Shown: one piece after another, positions 14,433 through 21,470 of the stretch
Position numbering within the stretch: the first letter of the stretch is position 1
Layout of the letters: every line of letters starts with the position of its first letter
IMG/VR virus record: IMGVR_UViG_3300031722_000138
Coordinates: 1 to 27,249 of that record
DNA from: a virus
Length of the DNA stretch: 27,249 nt
Strand: one strand, 5' to 3'
Position numbers and translations under genes: made by a program
The notes under the pieces: model-generated
Databases searched by the model: none
What the model saw: only the letters and a program-made list of their open reading frames with translations
Told to the model about the DNA's origin: nothing

Positions 14433-15659
14433 CTACTGCCAGTGGTTCGTCACCTGCTGGACAATGCCCATCACCCCAGCGTCCGTGTCGTCGACCAGCA
14501 GCGGCGTGCGGTTCGCCTTGGTGTCGCCACCCAGCTTCAGGATCAGGGTGTCGGCCACGCAGACCTCCAGCAGGTCGGTCAGGTGGTGATGGTTGAAGGA
14601 CACCTCCTTCGGCTTGCCCTTCCACTGGCATTCCATGACCTCATGTGCGGTGTTCCCGGCCCCGTCCTTGCTCCTGACCTCCAGAGCCCAGTCGTCGGCG
14701 CTACGGGCCCCCCTGATGATGTTCAGGGTCACCACGGCGATGTCGGGGTCGGCGTTGATCCGCACCCGCTTGATCGCTTCGTACAGCTCCATCCGGTCCA
14801 CGAGCAGGCCCATGGTGTTGGTCACCTGCGGCCCGAGCAGCAGCTGCTGCACATCCGGGAACGGCAGGAGCATCCGCTGGGCCACGATGGAGTCGGCCCC
14901 GGCCCGGAACACCAGATGGTGCTCGTCGAAGCCCATGAGCAGGTCGGTGGCCCCGTCGAGGGCCTTGATCAGTTCGTCCACCGTGCTCACCGGGATGGTG
15001 GTGTCCATGGTCGGGTCGAGCCCCTCCACGGTGGCCTTGTGCAGCCGTCCCCCGTCACAGGCGAGGATCGCGGAGTCCTTGACCTTGACCTGCATCAGGG
15101 ACACCCGGGCAGCGGAGGTGGAGGCAGCCTTGCGCGCGGCCATCAGGGCGCACAGGAAGGGCACCACCGGCACCGGAGCCAGCTTGATTCCGGAAACCTC
15201 GTCCAGCCCGAAGGTGTTGATCTCCCCCACCGGCACCTGCACGGTCCAGCGGGCCCGGCCCGAGCGCACCAACGCGGTGGAGCCCACCACGGTGATGTCG
15301 ACGGTGGTGGTCGGAGCCAGCCGCAGGATGTCCAGCACCCGCTTGGGAGGCAGCAGGACCGAGCCCGGCACCTTGACCGAGACCCCATCCTCCACGACCG
15401 AGACCGTCTGCTCTCCGTCGCTGGCCGTGATCCGGAGGTGCGACACCACATCGGAGGTGGCTGGGAGTGCCTCGAACAGCGCGTAGGCCGTGCCGGGAAT
15501 GATCTCCTTCAACGGGGTGACGCTGCTGGCCCGTGAGAACAGCGCCTTCAGCTTGGTGACGTCGGCCTTGATCGACAGCGACGCCGTCGACGGCAGGATC
15601 TCGGGGACGAGGTCGTCCTCCAGTTCGCTGAGTTCGAGCAGGCTCATCTGGTCACTCAT
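14433..15659 (-). CDS. dnaN: DNA polymerase III beta-like sliding clamp
   Basis: A 408-residue beta clamp homologue, close to the usual length of about 370-400. Three clamp domains can be followed: domain 1 around ASLSIKADVTKLKALFSRASS, domain 2 around KLAPVPVVPFLCALMAARKA, and domain 3 starting near LLPFPDVQQLLLG, whose LPFPD matches the conserved L/I-P-D region before the third domain. The C-terminal IVQQVTNHWQ is atypical compared with bacterial clamps. It encircles DNA and tethers the polymerase, and would be loaded by the DnaX-like protein at 9336-10475. The gene overlaps the upstream ORF by 8 nt and ends just before a terminator. Confidence 0.9.
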   Translation of the reverse strand: MSDQMSLLELSELEDDLVPEILPSTASLSIKADVTKLKALFSRASSVTPLKEIIPGTAYALFEALPATSDVVSHLRITASDGEQTVSVVEDGVSVKVPGSVLLPPKRVLDILRLAPTTTVDITVVGSTALVRSGRARWTVQVPVGEINTFGLDEVSGIKLAPVPVVPFLCALMAARKAASTSAARVSLMQVKVKDSAILACDGGRLHKATVEGLDPTMDTTIPVSTVDELIKALDGATDLLMGFDEHHLVFRAGADSIVAQRMLLPFPDVQQLLLGPQVTNTMGLLVDRMELYEAIKRVRINADPDIAVVTLNIIRGARSADDWALEVRSKDGAGNTAHEVMECQWKGKPKEVSFNHHHLTDLLEVCVADTLILKLGGDTKANRTPLLVDDTDAGVMGIVQQVTNHWQ

Positions 15660-15879
15660 GGCTTACCTCATCCACTTCCGGGTGCATCTTCAGCCACATC
15701 GGCCACTCCTCGGAAGGGACCAGCGTGACCAGACCGTTACCGAGCAGGCAGTTCAGGGTGGCCTTCACCGCTGCCTCAACGATCTCGCGCTGGTTCATCA
15801 CATGGTCTCCCATGGCGGCGTCGGCGGCACTGAGCCGGACGGCGTTCCACAGGAGGTCGACACCAGCGATGTCAGCCAT
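15652..15879 (-). CDS. Small unknown protein coupled to the clamp
   Basis: A 75-residue protein starting MADIAGVDLLWNAVRLSAADAAMG, with one helical half and an acidic end. ATG at 15879 overlaps the 3'-phosphatase stop (TGATG), and its own end overlaps the clamp start, so the three are co-translated. The open frame extends upstream as a shadow of the phosphatase. Function unknown; a clamp partner is possible. Confidence 0.7.
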   Translation of the reverse strand: MADIAGVDLLWNAVRLSAADAAMGDHVMNQREIVEAAVKATLNCLLGNGLVTLVPSEEWPMWLKMHPEVDEVSHE

Positions 15880-16316
15880 CAGTACACCCAGCCGGGCACG
15901 TTGACGACGGGGATGCCGTGCTCCACCCAGAGGTCGATCACGGTGGGGTTGTCGTCGAACGCGATAATGGGTTCGAACCCCAGTTCCAGAATCCGCTTCA
16001 AGATGTCCTCCTTCACCAGCCGGTCCTTGCGCTGGTCGTCGTCGTGGCGCATCCACAGCGCATCGCTGGGGACGTCGTTGAGGGCCAGCCACCACACTGC
16101 GTGGTGACGCCACATGTGGTTGCGGGCGGTCACGATCAGGATGGCGATTCCGTCGTCGTGCAGAGCCCGAGCGCGATCAACCACCCACTGGTGGGTGGGC
16201 ACGTCCACGCTGGCACGGTGGAAGGCGTCGAAGTTCTTGATGGACCCCAGCACATGGTGCCGGATGCTCGTCACGTCGGCGAGCGTGCCGTCCATGTCGA
16301 AGATGGCAGCCTTCAT
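15879..16316 (-). CDS. HAD-family polynucleotide 3'-phosphatase (T4 PNK C-terminal-domain-like)
   Basis: A 145-residue HAD-fold phosphatase. Motif I is DMDGT (7-11) with both catalytic aspartates; motif II is IVTARN with Thr near 63; motif III is RKDRLVK (about 96-102); motif IV is FDDNPTVIDLW (about 120-130). The block LWMRHDDDQRKDRLVKEDIL is the signature of the 3'-phosphatase domain of T4 polynucleotide kinase, which removes 3'-phosphates so that ends can be ligated. The kinase domain is absent. A strong AAGGAGG site precedes ATG 16316. It is next to the clamp, suggesting DNA repair or RNA end healing. Confidence 0.88.
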   Translation of the reverse strand: MKAAIFDMDGTLADVTSIRHHVLGSIKNFDAFHRASVDVPTHQWVVDRARALHDDGIAILIVTARNHMWRHHAVWWLALNDVPSDALWMRHDDDQRKDRLVKEDILKRILELGFEPIIAFDDNPTVIDLWVEHGIPVVNVPGWVY

Positions 16317-16329
16317 GACGAGCCTCCTT

Positions 16330-16602
16330 TCAGGTCGCGATGGTGAGGATGGCGTTCAGAGCCTCGATGTAGGTCTCGTAGACCTTGGATCCCATCAGGC
16401 CGGAAAGCATCCGGTCGGACTGGTAGTTGGCGGAGTACTCGACGTTGCTCCGCGCCATCACGACCACGAGGTGGACCGGGTAGTCGTGGGAGGAGCTGTC
16501 GAAACTGGAAACGAGCACGGCGCTGCTGTAGAGGTACCGCTTGACGGTGCTGGCCTCGGCGTTGGTGACGACCAGCCAGCGGACGTTCGGGTCTCCGTTC
16601 AC
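16330..16602 (-). CDS. Small unknown alpha/beta protein
   Basis: A 90-residue protein starting with GTG (NGDPNVRWLVVTNAEAS) in a GTGA overlap with the previous gene. Alternating hydrophobic strands (VRWLVVTN, VHLVVVMAR) suggest a compact alpha/beta fold. No motif recognised. Translation is probably coupled with its neighbours in the clamp operon. Confidence 0.72.
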   Translation of the reverse strand: MNGDPNVRWLVVTNAEASTVKRYLYSSAVLVSSFDSSSHDYPVHLVVVMARSNVEYSANYQSDRMLSGLMGSKVYETYIEALNAILTIAT

Positions 16603-17168
16603 AGCTTGCCCGACCGGACCCAGATGGCCACGACAGCACCACGGTTGGCCGCGCGGATGCTCGGCTCGTAGTCACCGGTCTTGCGGATCAGGCCCCGCTT
16701 GGAGGCGGAGGAAAAGATCGCGCCGACGGCATTGTTCTGGTTCGGCTTGGCGGCGTCCGGGTGTGGCAGGTCGACGTGCTGCAACAGGTCGTTGGAGGTG
16801 AAGTACCGCCCGGTCGGGAGTCCGGCGATCCACGTGTTGGCGCGCTCGGCCCACGACGCTGCTCCGGTGAGCGCCTTGGTCTGGCCCTCCTCCTTCAGGC
16901 GCAGGCCCTCGGCCAGACCTTCGACCTTGACCTTCGACCAGTGCTGATCCATCACCTTCTGGATGTCGGGGTGGATCTCGGCCACAGACACATCGAGGAT
17001 CCCGTCAGTGAGGGAGATCTTGAGGTCGGAGAAGTCCTCAGCCAGCGGGAGCTTGTCCTGCACAGGCTCGGTGATGGGTGCCGGGGGCTGGCCGGGAAGA
17101 CGCCGGGTGACCGGGATGGGATTGGCCATGAGGCCCCTCCGCAGCTTGTCGTACTTGCCCTTGCTCAT
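16599..17168 (-). CDS. Replication-operon protein with predicted winged-helix domain
   Basis: A 189-residue protein. The N-terminal 60 residues are Pro-rich and basic. The C-terminal part, from about residue 115 (WIAGLPTGRYFTSNDLLQHV through AIFSSASKRGLIRKTGDY to VVAIWV), resembles a winged-helix-like domain that I recall from phage and plasmid replication-associated proteins. It is the first gene downstream of the promoter at 17209-17238, with AAGG about 10 nt from ATG 17168. Specific function unknown; a DNA-binding accessory is inferred. Confidence 0.75.
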   Translation of the reverse strand: MSKGKYDKLRRGLMANPIPVTRRLPGQPPAPITEPVQDKLPLAEDFSDLKISLTDGILDVSVAEIHPDIQKVMDQHWSKVKVEGLAEGLRLKEEGQTKALTGAASWAERANTWIAGLPTGRYFTSNDLLQHVDLPHPDAAKPNQNNAVGAIFSSASKRGLIRKTGDYEPSIRAANRGAVVAIWVRSGKL

Positions 17169-17208
17169 TGGTGACCGCCTTGTTTCGTAAAGCTGGGTTG
17201 ACGTCTCT

Positions 17209-17238
17209 AGTATAGGACCTGTCCTAAGTAAGAGTCAA
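17209..17238 (-). promoter_or_regulatory. Sigma-70-like promoter for the clamp operon
   Basis: Read on the minus strand: -35 TTGACT (17238-17233), an 18-nt spacer, -10 TATACT (17214-17209). The spacer contains TTAGGACAGGTCCTA, an almost perfect palindrome that includes the shared GGACAGGT octamer (17217-17224). The -35 box lies inside the end of the small membrane-protein gene. The transcript would include 17168-14433. Confidence 0.8.
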
Positions 17239-17349
17239 GTCCTCATCATCTTCTTCTTCGGCAGGCCCCGGCTTCATCGTGCTGGCCACCCAGAGAACCA
17301 GTGTGAGCCCGACAGCCAGCGCACCCCACGAGATCCACTCGGTGATCAT
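17224..17349 (-). CDS. Small single-pass membrane protein with acidic tail
   Basis: A 41-residue ORF: MITEWISW, a hydrophobic helix GALAVGLTLVLWVAST, then an acidic tail ending EEEDDEDLTLT. Its ATG overlaps the upstream stop (ATGA). It is probably an inner-membrane protein. The last codons carry the -35 box and spacer of the clamp-operon promoter. Confidence 0.65.
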   Translation of the reverse strand: MITEWISWGALAVGLTLVLWVASTMKPGPAEEEDDEDLTLT

Positions 17350-17594
17350 GCCCCCGCCAGTGCGAGGGCTTCCTCGACCTCCACGACGGTGGCGTCCAGC
17401 TCAGCACGAAGCTCTGCGAGCTTGGCCTTGGCCTCCTCGGTGGTGGACACCCCGAACTCGGACTTCAGCACCTTGCGGGCATCAGCGAGACGGGCCTTGG
17501 CGTTCTCCAGCTCGACGGCGGCGCGGACCTTCTTGCTCTGGACCTGCGCGATGGAACCGCGTATTTCACGAATCTGATCTTCGGTACTGGCCAT
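17346..17594 (-). CDS. Small coiled-coil protein
   Basis: An 82-residue, almost entirely helical protein with heptad-like spacing (REIRGSIAQVQSKKVRAAVE and following). It contains no Cys, Trp or Pro. GAGAGGAG precedes ATG 17594. A TGATACGCC box lies between it and the exonuclease gene. The fold suggests an oligomeric adaptor; function unknown. Confidence 0.75.
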   Translation of the reverse strand: MASTEDQIREIRGSIAQVQSKKVRAAVELENAKARLADARKVLKSEFGVSTTEEAKAKLAELRAELDATVVEVEEALALAGA

Positions 17595-17614
17595 GGTGGC
17601 TCCTCTCTACTTCC

Positions 17615-17624
17615 CTGATACGCC
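17615..17624 (-). repeat. TGATACGCC box between exonuclease and coiled-coil genes
   Basis: On the minus strand GGCGTATCAG follows the exonuclease stop codon by two bases. It is one of four same-orientation copies (others near 12533, 13047 and 26289), all just upstream of a leftward start codon. Confidence 0.45.
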
Positions 17625-17626
17625 TC

Positions 17627-18484
17627 TCAGAGCGCCATCCGCTTCTTTCCCTTGGCGTCGATGATCGGCTCGAACTTGGTACACGCATGACGTGTAGGAC
17701 AAAAACCGCAGGGACCGGTTCCCTCGACGGGGGTCTTGATGTCCAGCAGGACGTCGTTGGCCATTCCAAGGATTCGCTGCAAGAGCTGGTTTCTGGAATC
17801 GACCGAGGGCTTGTAGGCCTTGACCTTCTCCTTGCACAGCGGCTGGAGGAGCCCGGTCATGGCGGAGGCCTGACCGAACATTAGCTCAACGGCGAGGTCG
17901 TAGAACCCGAGCTGGCCGACAGTCTTGCGCCAGTAGGACTCGTCCCGGGTGTGCTTGACGTCCCAGACGATCCAGCGGCCCTTGTCGTCACGCACGAGGA
18001 TGTCCATGTAGCCGTTGAGGATGATCTGCTCAGGCTCTCCTGTACGAGGATGACGAATCATGATCTCCGCCTCGAAGTGCTTGTCGGCCTCGAAGTCGAA
18101 CGGCACGACGTACTTCAGCAGGATCGGCTCGATGGCCTTCACCGCCTCGGTGCAGTCGGCCACCACCAGCTTGCGGTCCCCGGGGTTGCGCCAGCGGACG
18201 ACGCCCTCACCCTTGGAGACCAGCTCTTCCTTCTCGGACTCGATGGTGGCGTCGACCATGGACGGCATCTCACCGATGTGATCGAGCGGGTCGTTGTTCA
18301 GCCAGTCACGAACGACCCGGTCGGTCACCGATCCGGGAAGGAAGTTGCGCTTGTTGTCGAGGGTGCCGAGCTTGTGCGTGCGGGCCAGATGGCTGCGCTG
18401 TTTGCAATCCTCATGAGTTCGCAGCCCTGACCAGCTCAACCGCACCGTCACTTTTCCGCACTCCTTACACGTCTGGATCGCCAC
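17627..18484 (-). CDS. RecB/Cas4-like PD-(D/E)XK exonuclease with Cys cluster
   Basis: A 285-residue nuclease. The core has GYMDILV (Asp about 161), WDVKHT (Asp 175, Lys 177) and a following QLGFYDLAVEL helix (Gln 191, Tyr 195), the PD-(D/E)XK pattern of RecB/Cas4 exonucleases (PDDEXK_1). C-terminal CGFCPTRHAC (259, 262, 268) with an N-terminal cysteine resembles the Fe-S cluster ligands of Cas4 and AddB. The first 30 residues form a CKEC...CK knuckle and use A/T-richer codons than the remainder. The start ATG 18484 lies 37 nt inside the upstream HNH gene. A role in recombination or end resection is inferred. Confidence 0.85.
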   Translation of the reverse strand: MAIQTCKECGKVTVRLSWSGLRTHEDCKQRSHLARTHKLGTLDNKRNFLPGSVTDRVVRDWLNNDPLDHIGEMPSMVDATIESEKEELVSKGEGVVRWRNPGDRKLVVADCTEAVKAIEPILLKYVVPFDFEADKHFEAEIMIRHPRTGEPEQIILNGYMDILVRDDKGRWIVWDVKHTRDESYWRKTVGQLGFYDLAVELMFGQASAMTGLLQPLCKEKVKAYKPSVDSRNQLLQRILGMANDVLLDIKTPVEGTGPCGFCPTRHACTKFEPIIDAKGKKRMAL

Positions 18485-18984
18485 TGACTCGCCTTCTCCT
18501 CGAAGATCTCGTAGAACCCCAGCTTCGGGTTACAACTCCCGCAGAGGAGACCCCTGACGCACTCTCCACAGCTTCTCTTACCGGGGCAGCAGCGTCGGTC
18601 ATGGTCCACGGCGAGCCGCTTTCCAGCAGGAGCTTTCCCACAGATGCCGCAGACGCCACCCTGCTCCTCCAGCATCTGTCCGTAGTCCTCAGGAGAGATC
18701 CGGTAGTAACACTTCAGGTAGGCAGTCCACTCCTGAAGAGCGACCTTCTCAGGATCTCGCTGGATCCGGCCCTCTCTCTGAATGCGCCACTGCCCATTGA
18801 GTTTCTCCTTGTTGGCTGCCCGATAAGCCCTGCCCCATTCACGCTGGCAGGGCTTGCAGTACGGAGCTGGAGAGTTCGACGTGTTGCGCTCAGGGAAGTC
18901 CTCCTTGATGTCCTTGACTTCACCGCACTGAGGACACCGACGCTTCCCTTGGGCGGAGAGCTGGGCATGTTCGACACGGGTCAT
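18448..18984 (-). CDS. HNH endonuclease, endonuclease VII-like
   Basis: A 178-residue nuclease related to the one at 10462. An N-terminal zinc ribbon (CPQC 17-20, CKPC 43-46) is followed by YRISPEDYGQMLEEQGGVCG, then the catalytic HNH block VDHDRRCCPGKRSCGECVRG and LLCGSCNPKLG, all as in T4 endonuclease VII-like proteins. It is free-standing and overlaps the exonuclease start by 37 nt. The A/T-richer codon use suggests recent acquisition. ATG at 18984 has AGGAG about 11 nt upstream. An in-frame ATG at 19032 would give an ATGA overlap with the helix-turn-helix gene. Confidence 0.85.
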   Translation of the reverse strand: MTRVEHAQLSAQGKRRCPQCGEVKDIKEDFPERNTSNSPAPYCKPCQREWGRAYRAANKEKLNGQWRIQREGRIQRDPEKVALQEWTAYLKCYYRISPEDYGQMLEEQGGVCGICGKAPAGKRLAVDHDRRCCPGKRSCGECVRGLLCGSCNPKLGFYEIFEEKASQWRSRRVRSAEK

Positions 18985-19028
18985 TGGGCTTCGCACTCCT
19001 ACAGAGTAACGTAACCCACCCGCAAACG

Positions 19029-19259
19029 TCATGCCGTCTTGGAGACTGCTTCCTCTTCAGGAGCGGTGGTGGCGGCGTGGTGACCGGCGAAGGCTTCCTC
19101 AGCGGCGGCTGCCGTGAAGAGGTGTGCTCCTGTGCGACCCGGCAGGGTCTGCGCAGGCTTGATCTTCTCGGCGTCGACCCAGCGCTGCACGGTCTTGCGT
19201 GCGACGCCGTACTTGGTGACGATCTCCGAGATGGTGATCAGCGGCTCTTCGATGCTCAT
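19029..19259 (-). CDS. Small helix-turn-helix DNA-binding protein (MerR/Xis-like)
   Basis: A 76-residue protein with a helix-turn-helix of the MerR/excisionase type: ITISEIVTKYGVARKTVQRW, then a wing-like DAEKIKPAQTLPGRTGAHLF. The Ala-rich, acidic tail is disordered-looking. It is the first gene after the promoter at 19318-19346, so it may regulate its own operon or bind the GGACAGGT element. An A/T-rich leader contains GTTTCTGAATAT next to its ribosome site. The family assignment is probable; the DNA target is unknown. Confidence 0.8.
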   Translation of the reverse strand: MSIEEPLITISEIVTKYGVARKTVQRWVDAEKIKPAQTLPGRTGAHLFTAAAAEEAFAGHHAATTAPEEEAVSKTA

Positions 19260-19317
19260 GGTTCCTTCGTTTCTGAATATGTCTGGCTGGCGGTGGTGTG
19301 TCTAATCCTTGGGACTA

Positions 19318-19346
19318 ATGATAGTCCATAACTTAGGACAGGTCAA
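19318..19346 (-). promoter_or_regulatory. Sigma-70-like promoter for the helix-turn-helix/exonuclease operon
   Basis: On the minus strand: -35 TTGACC (19346-19341), a 17-nt spacer, -10 TATCAT (19323-19318). GGACAGGT occurs here on the opposite strand at 19336-19343, overlapping the -35 box. The 99-base gap contains no gene. The transcript starts about 55 nt before ATG 19259. Confidence 0.78.
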
Positions 19347-19358
19347 GGCTGGAACCCC

Positions 19359-19586
19359 TCACTCGTCCTTCCAACGCTCAAGGTTCGACGGCAGTTCACT
19401 CCGGTACGCACCACGTGTGGAGCGCAGGCTGACGGCAATGATCCCCTGATGGATGACGGTCCATGCCACCTTGCCACCCGGCAGGAGTCGGACCTTGTCG
19501 CCGAACTCGAACTCCTGCGCGGCCCGCTCGTCCCGGTCAGCGATGGCCTGTGCCATGCGCTCGGCGAACTTCTCTGCCCAGCTCAC
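19359..19586 (-). CDS. Small unknown protein
   Basis: A 75-residue protein starting MSWAEKFAERMAQAIADRDE, with a helical N-terminus and a compact beta-rich second half (FGDKVRLLPGGKVAWTVIHQ) resembling a small SH3-like barrel. It overlaps the previous gene by 4 nt. It is the last gene of the operon that starts at 22036. Function unknown. Confidence 0.75.
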   Translation of the reverse strand: MSWAEKFAERMAQAIADRDERAAQEFEFGDKVRLLPGGKVAWTVIHQGIIAVSLRSTRGAYRSELPSNLERWKDE

Positions 19587-20140
19587 AGCCGGAACCCCTC
19601 AGGTGAGTTCATCTTGCGGAAGGTGGCCATGGCCTCCCGGAGCATCTCGGGATCCTCGAACTCCTCCCACGGCTCCGGCTTCGGGCGGCGCTTCAGCTTC
19701 GGCTGGGCGTTCGGCCCATCGTCTTCCCAGTTGAGATCGACCACGGTCTCGTACTCCACCGGAGGCAGCTGGACGAACTCCCACACCCGCTGTGGCCACA
19801 GCACGAGCACCGGCTTGCGGTGCAGGCTGTAGGCCACCTCCCACGCCATGAAGTGGCGCATGGGGTAGTACTGGTTACCGTCGTCCCGGTCGTGGACGGT
19901 GTAGCCGTCACTGAGGGTCTTCCTGCCGACGATCACCCCGTCGGTGGGAGCCTCACTGAACACGTTCTCGACCCAGTAGGCCGGGTAGGTGTAGTAACCC
20001 CCGATGCGCGGGAGGATCAGCTTCTTGGACTCCGGGTGCATCCGGTCGATGGCGTGGTTGTCCTTGTGCCGAGCCAGCAGCTTGGTGAAGGTGACCTTGG
20101 TGCCCAGCCGGAACGGGAGTTCCGTCTTGATGTCACTCAT
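19583..20140 (-). CDS. Unknown 185-residue protein
   Basis: Starts MSDIKTELPFRLGTKVTFTK. It contains aromatic-rich blocks (IGGYYTYPAYWVENVF; YYPMRHFMAWEVAYSL) and a Pro/Lys/Glu-rich C-terminus. ATG 20140 overlaps the stop of the upstream small gene; the longer frame to 20176 is a shadow. The beta-strand-rich pattern with Gly-Arg-Lys turns could be a small barrel. No family recognised. Confidence 0.72.
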   Translation of the reverse strand: MSDIKTELPFRLGTKVTFTKLLARHKDNHAIDRMHPESKKLILPRIGGYYTYPAYWVENVFSEAPTDGVIVGRKTLSDGYTVHDRDDGNQYYPMRHFMAWEVAYSLHRKPVLVLWPQRVWEFVQLPPVEYETVVDLNWEDDGPNAQPKLKRRPKPEPWEEFEDPEMLREAMATFRKMNSPEGFRL

Positions 20141-20300
20141 GGGACATCCCGGTGATCCGGAGTTCGATGTGCTCAATGAGCCGGTCCAGCTGGTGACTCG
20201 TCAGAGGATTGCCCTTCTTGACCTCGTCCCTGATGGACTTGATGGTGCTCAGCTCTGCCGTCGCAATCGCCTGCCACGTCATGCCCGGGATGTCAGCCAC
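20133..20300 (-). CDS. Small helical protein
   Basis: A 55-residue ORF starting at GTG 20300 (ADIPGMTWQAIATAELSTI), overlapping the upstream stop and the downstream start. Predicted to be two helices. Overlaps on both sides and matching codon usage support it as real. Function unknown. Confidence 0.65.
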   Translation of the reverse strand: MADIPGMTWQAIATAELSTIKSIRDEVKKGNPLTSHQLDRLIEHIELRITGMSHE

Positions 20301-20637
20301 GATTGGCCTCGAACTCGGTCAGCAGATTCTGGAAACGACAGCTGGCCATGACCTCGTGCATGTCGTGCCCCTTCAGCCGGTAGCCCTCCGCGTAGGCGTA
20401 GGTGGTGGCCAGCTGGTGCAGGGAGCCCGAGAGCTTGTCCACGACGTAGAGCTGGTCCCGGTCGGTGCCGCAGGCCGTGCAGGTGCGGCGACGGGTCAGG
20501 CGCAGGGTGCCATGGACGACCATGTACTCCCCGGGCGTCTCGAAGGTGCGGGTCTTGCCCCACTGGTGCCCCATGTCCCGGCAGTCCACGAAGCTGTAGG
20601 TCGTGGTGTCGAACGTTTCCCTCAGGTCTGTTTCCAT
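20293..20637 (-). CDS. Small Cys-containing phage protein
   Basis: A 114-residue protein with an acidic start, then FVDCRDMGHQWGKTRTFETP, then CTACGTDRDQLYVVD. The C...H...CxxC arrangement is a likely zinc site and resembles a family I recall from actinobacterial phages. A strong ribosome site (GAGGAGG) precedes ATG 20637. Function unknown. Confidence 0.78.
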   Translation of the reverse strand: METDLRETFDTTTYSFVDCRDMGHQWGKTRTFETPGEYMVVHGTLRLTRRRTCTACGTDRDQLYVVDKLSGSLHQLATTYAYAEGYRLKGHDMHEVMASCRFQNLLTEFEANRG

Positions 20638-20649
20638 TTCGTCCTCCTC

Positions 20650-21021
20650 CTAGTTGTTCTCTGGCAGGTGCTGCCAGTACCTACGGGGTCCGTGCATGGT
20701 GGGGGTCATGGTGCCATCGACAGAGCCGCACTGCGCACAGTGGTGCTCGAACGACATGTCGGGGTTGGCGGAGTGACGCTTCCAGCCGCAGGCGTCGCAG
20801 GTCCAGACCGCGCAGAATCCGCAGGGGCGGCGCTGGTTCCGGAACTTGACGACGTGGTTGAGTGCGTGCGCGAGTGCTTCCGCCGACACCCGGTGCTGCC
20901 AGTGGTTGCGCCATCCGCAGGAGCACGCACCTCTGTAGCGGACACTACCGTTCAGCTCCACCTCCTCGGTGAAGGGCTCGTGCGTGAAGGGCTCCTTGCC
21001 CGGGACCCACTTGGTGGTCAC
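20650..21021 (-). CDS. Zinc-ribbon protein with several CxxC knuckles
   Basis: A 123-residue protein starting at GTG 21021 (TTKWVPGKEPFTHEPFTEEV). It contains CSCGWRNHW, CGFCAVWTCDACGWKRH and HHCAQCG, at least three Cys knuckles in the last 90 residues, so it likely binds two or more zinc ions. It forms a GTGA overlap with the gene before it. The arrangement suggests nucleic-acid binding; no specific family is claimed. Confidence 0.72.
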   Translation of the reverse strand: MTTKWVPGKEPFTHEPFTEEVELNGSVRYRGACSCGWRNHWQHRVSAEALAHALNHVVKFRNQRRPCGFCAVWTCDACGWKRHSANPDMSFEHHCAQCGSVDGTMTPTMHGPRRYWQHLPENN

Positions 21022-21470
21022 AGGTACTCCGCGAAGGTCCACCGGGTCCAGATCTTCCGGAAGTCGGGATCGAACACGGAGACTCCCGTGTCGAACTGGG
21101 TGGCACAGCGCTCGCAGACGAAGACCTTGTCCCTGACCTTCCAGCCCTTGCGCTGGATGAACCGACGCAGCGCGTTGTGCCGCTGGGAGCGGGTGGCTGC
21201 GCAGTGGTGGCAGACGCCGCACAGGGCCACGGTGAGCTTGGGACGGCGGGCCTCGGCGACGGCTGCCTTGACGGTCCTCATGTCGGCCTCGAAGAGCTGG
21301 TCGATGGTCCGAAAGCTGCGACGAGTTCCCTCTGTCGAGAGGCCCATGGTGCGCTTCTCCTCCATGTAGGGCATGTCGGAGAGGTGGTGCTCCTTGGGGA
21401 GGTCGTGGAGGGCCTTCCGCGCAGCTGCGAAGGCCTGTGGGGTCTCCACGCGGACGATGATGTACCGCAT
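21018..21470 (-). CDS. Unknown protein with two CxxC motifs
   Basis: A 150-residue protein starting MRYIIVRVETPQAFAAARKA. Cysteine pairs CGVCHHC and CERC near residues 84-90 and 118-121 form a likely zinc ribbon, separated by a basic helix. ATG 21470 overlaps the upstream stop (TGATG). A DNA- or RNA-binding role is possible; the family is unknown. Confidence 0.75.
   Translation of the reverse strand: MRYIIVRVETPQAFAAARKALHDLPKEHHLSDMPYMEEKRTMGLSTEGTRRSFRTIDQLFEADMRTVKAAVAEARRPKLTVALCGVCHHCAATRSQRHNALRRFIQRKGWKVRDKVFVCERCATQFDTGVSVFDPDFRKIWTRWTFAEYL

Noticed and set aside
14151-15536. Long plus-strand open frame (461 codons) opposite the sliding clamp
   Set aside because: It is the antisense shadow of the clamp gene, rich in His, Gly, Arg and Gln with no domain pattern.
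15965-15985. tRNA T-arm-like GGGTTCGAACCC
   Set aside because: It lies inside the 3'-phosphatase gene (codons for LGFEP); no acceptor stem, D-arm or anticodon arm can be built around it.
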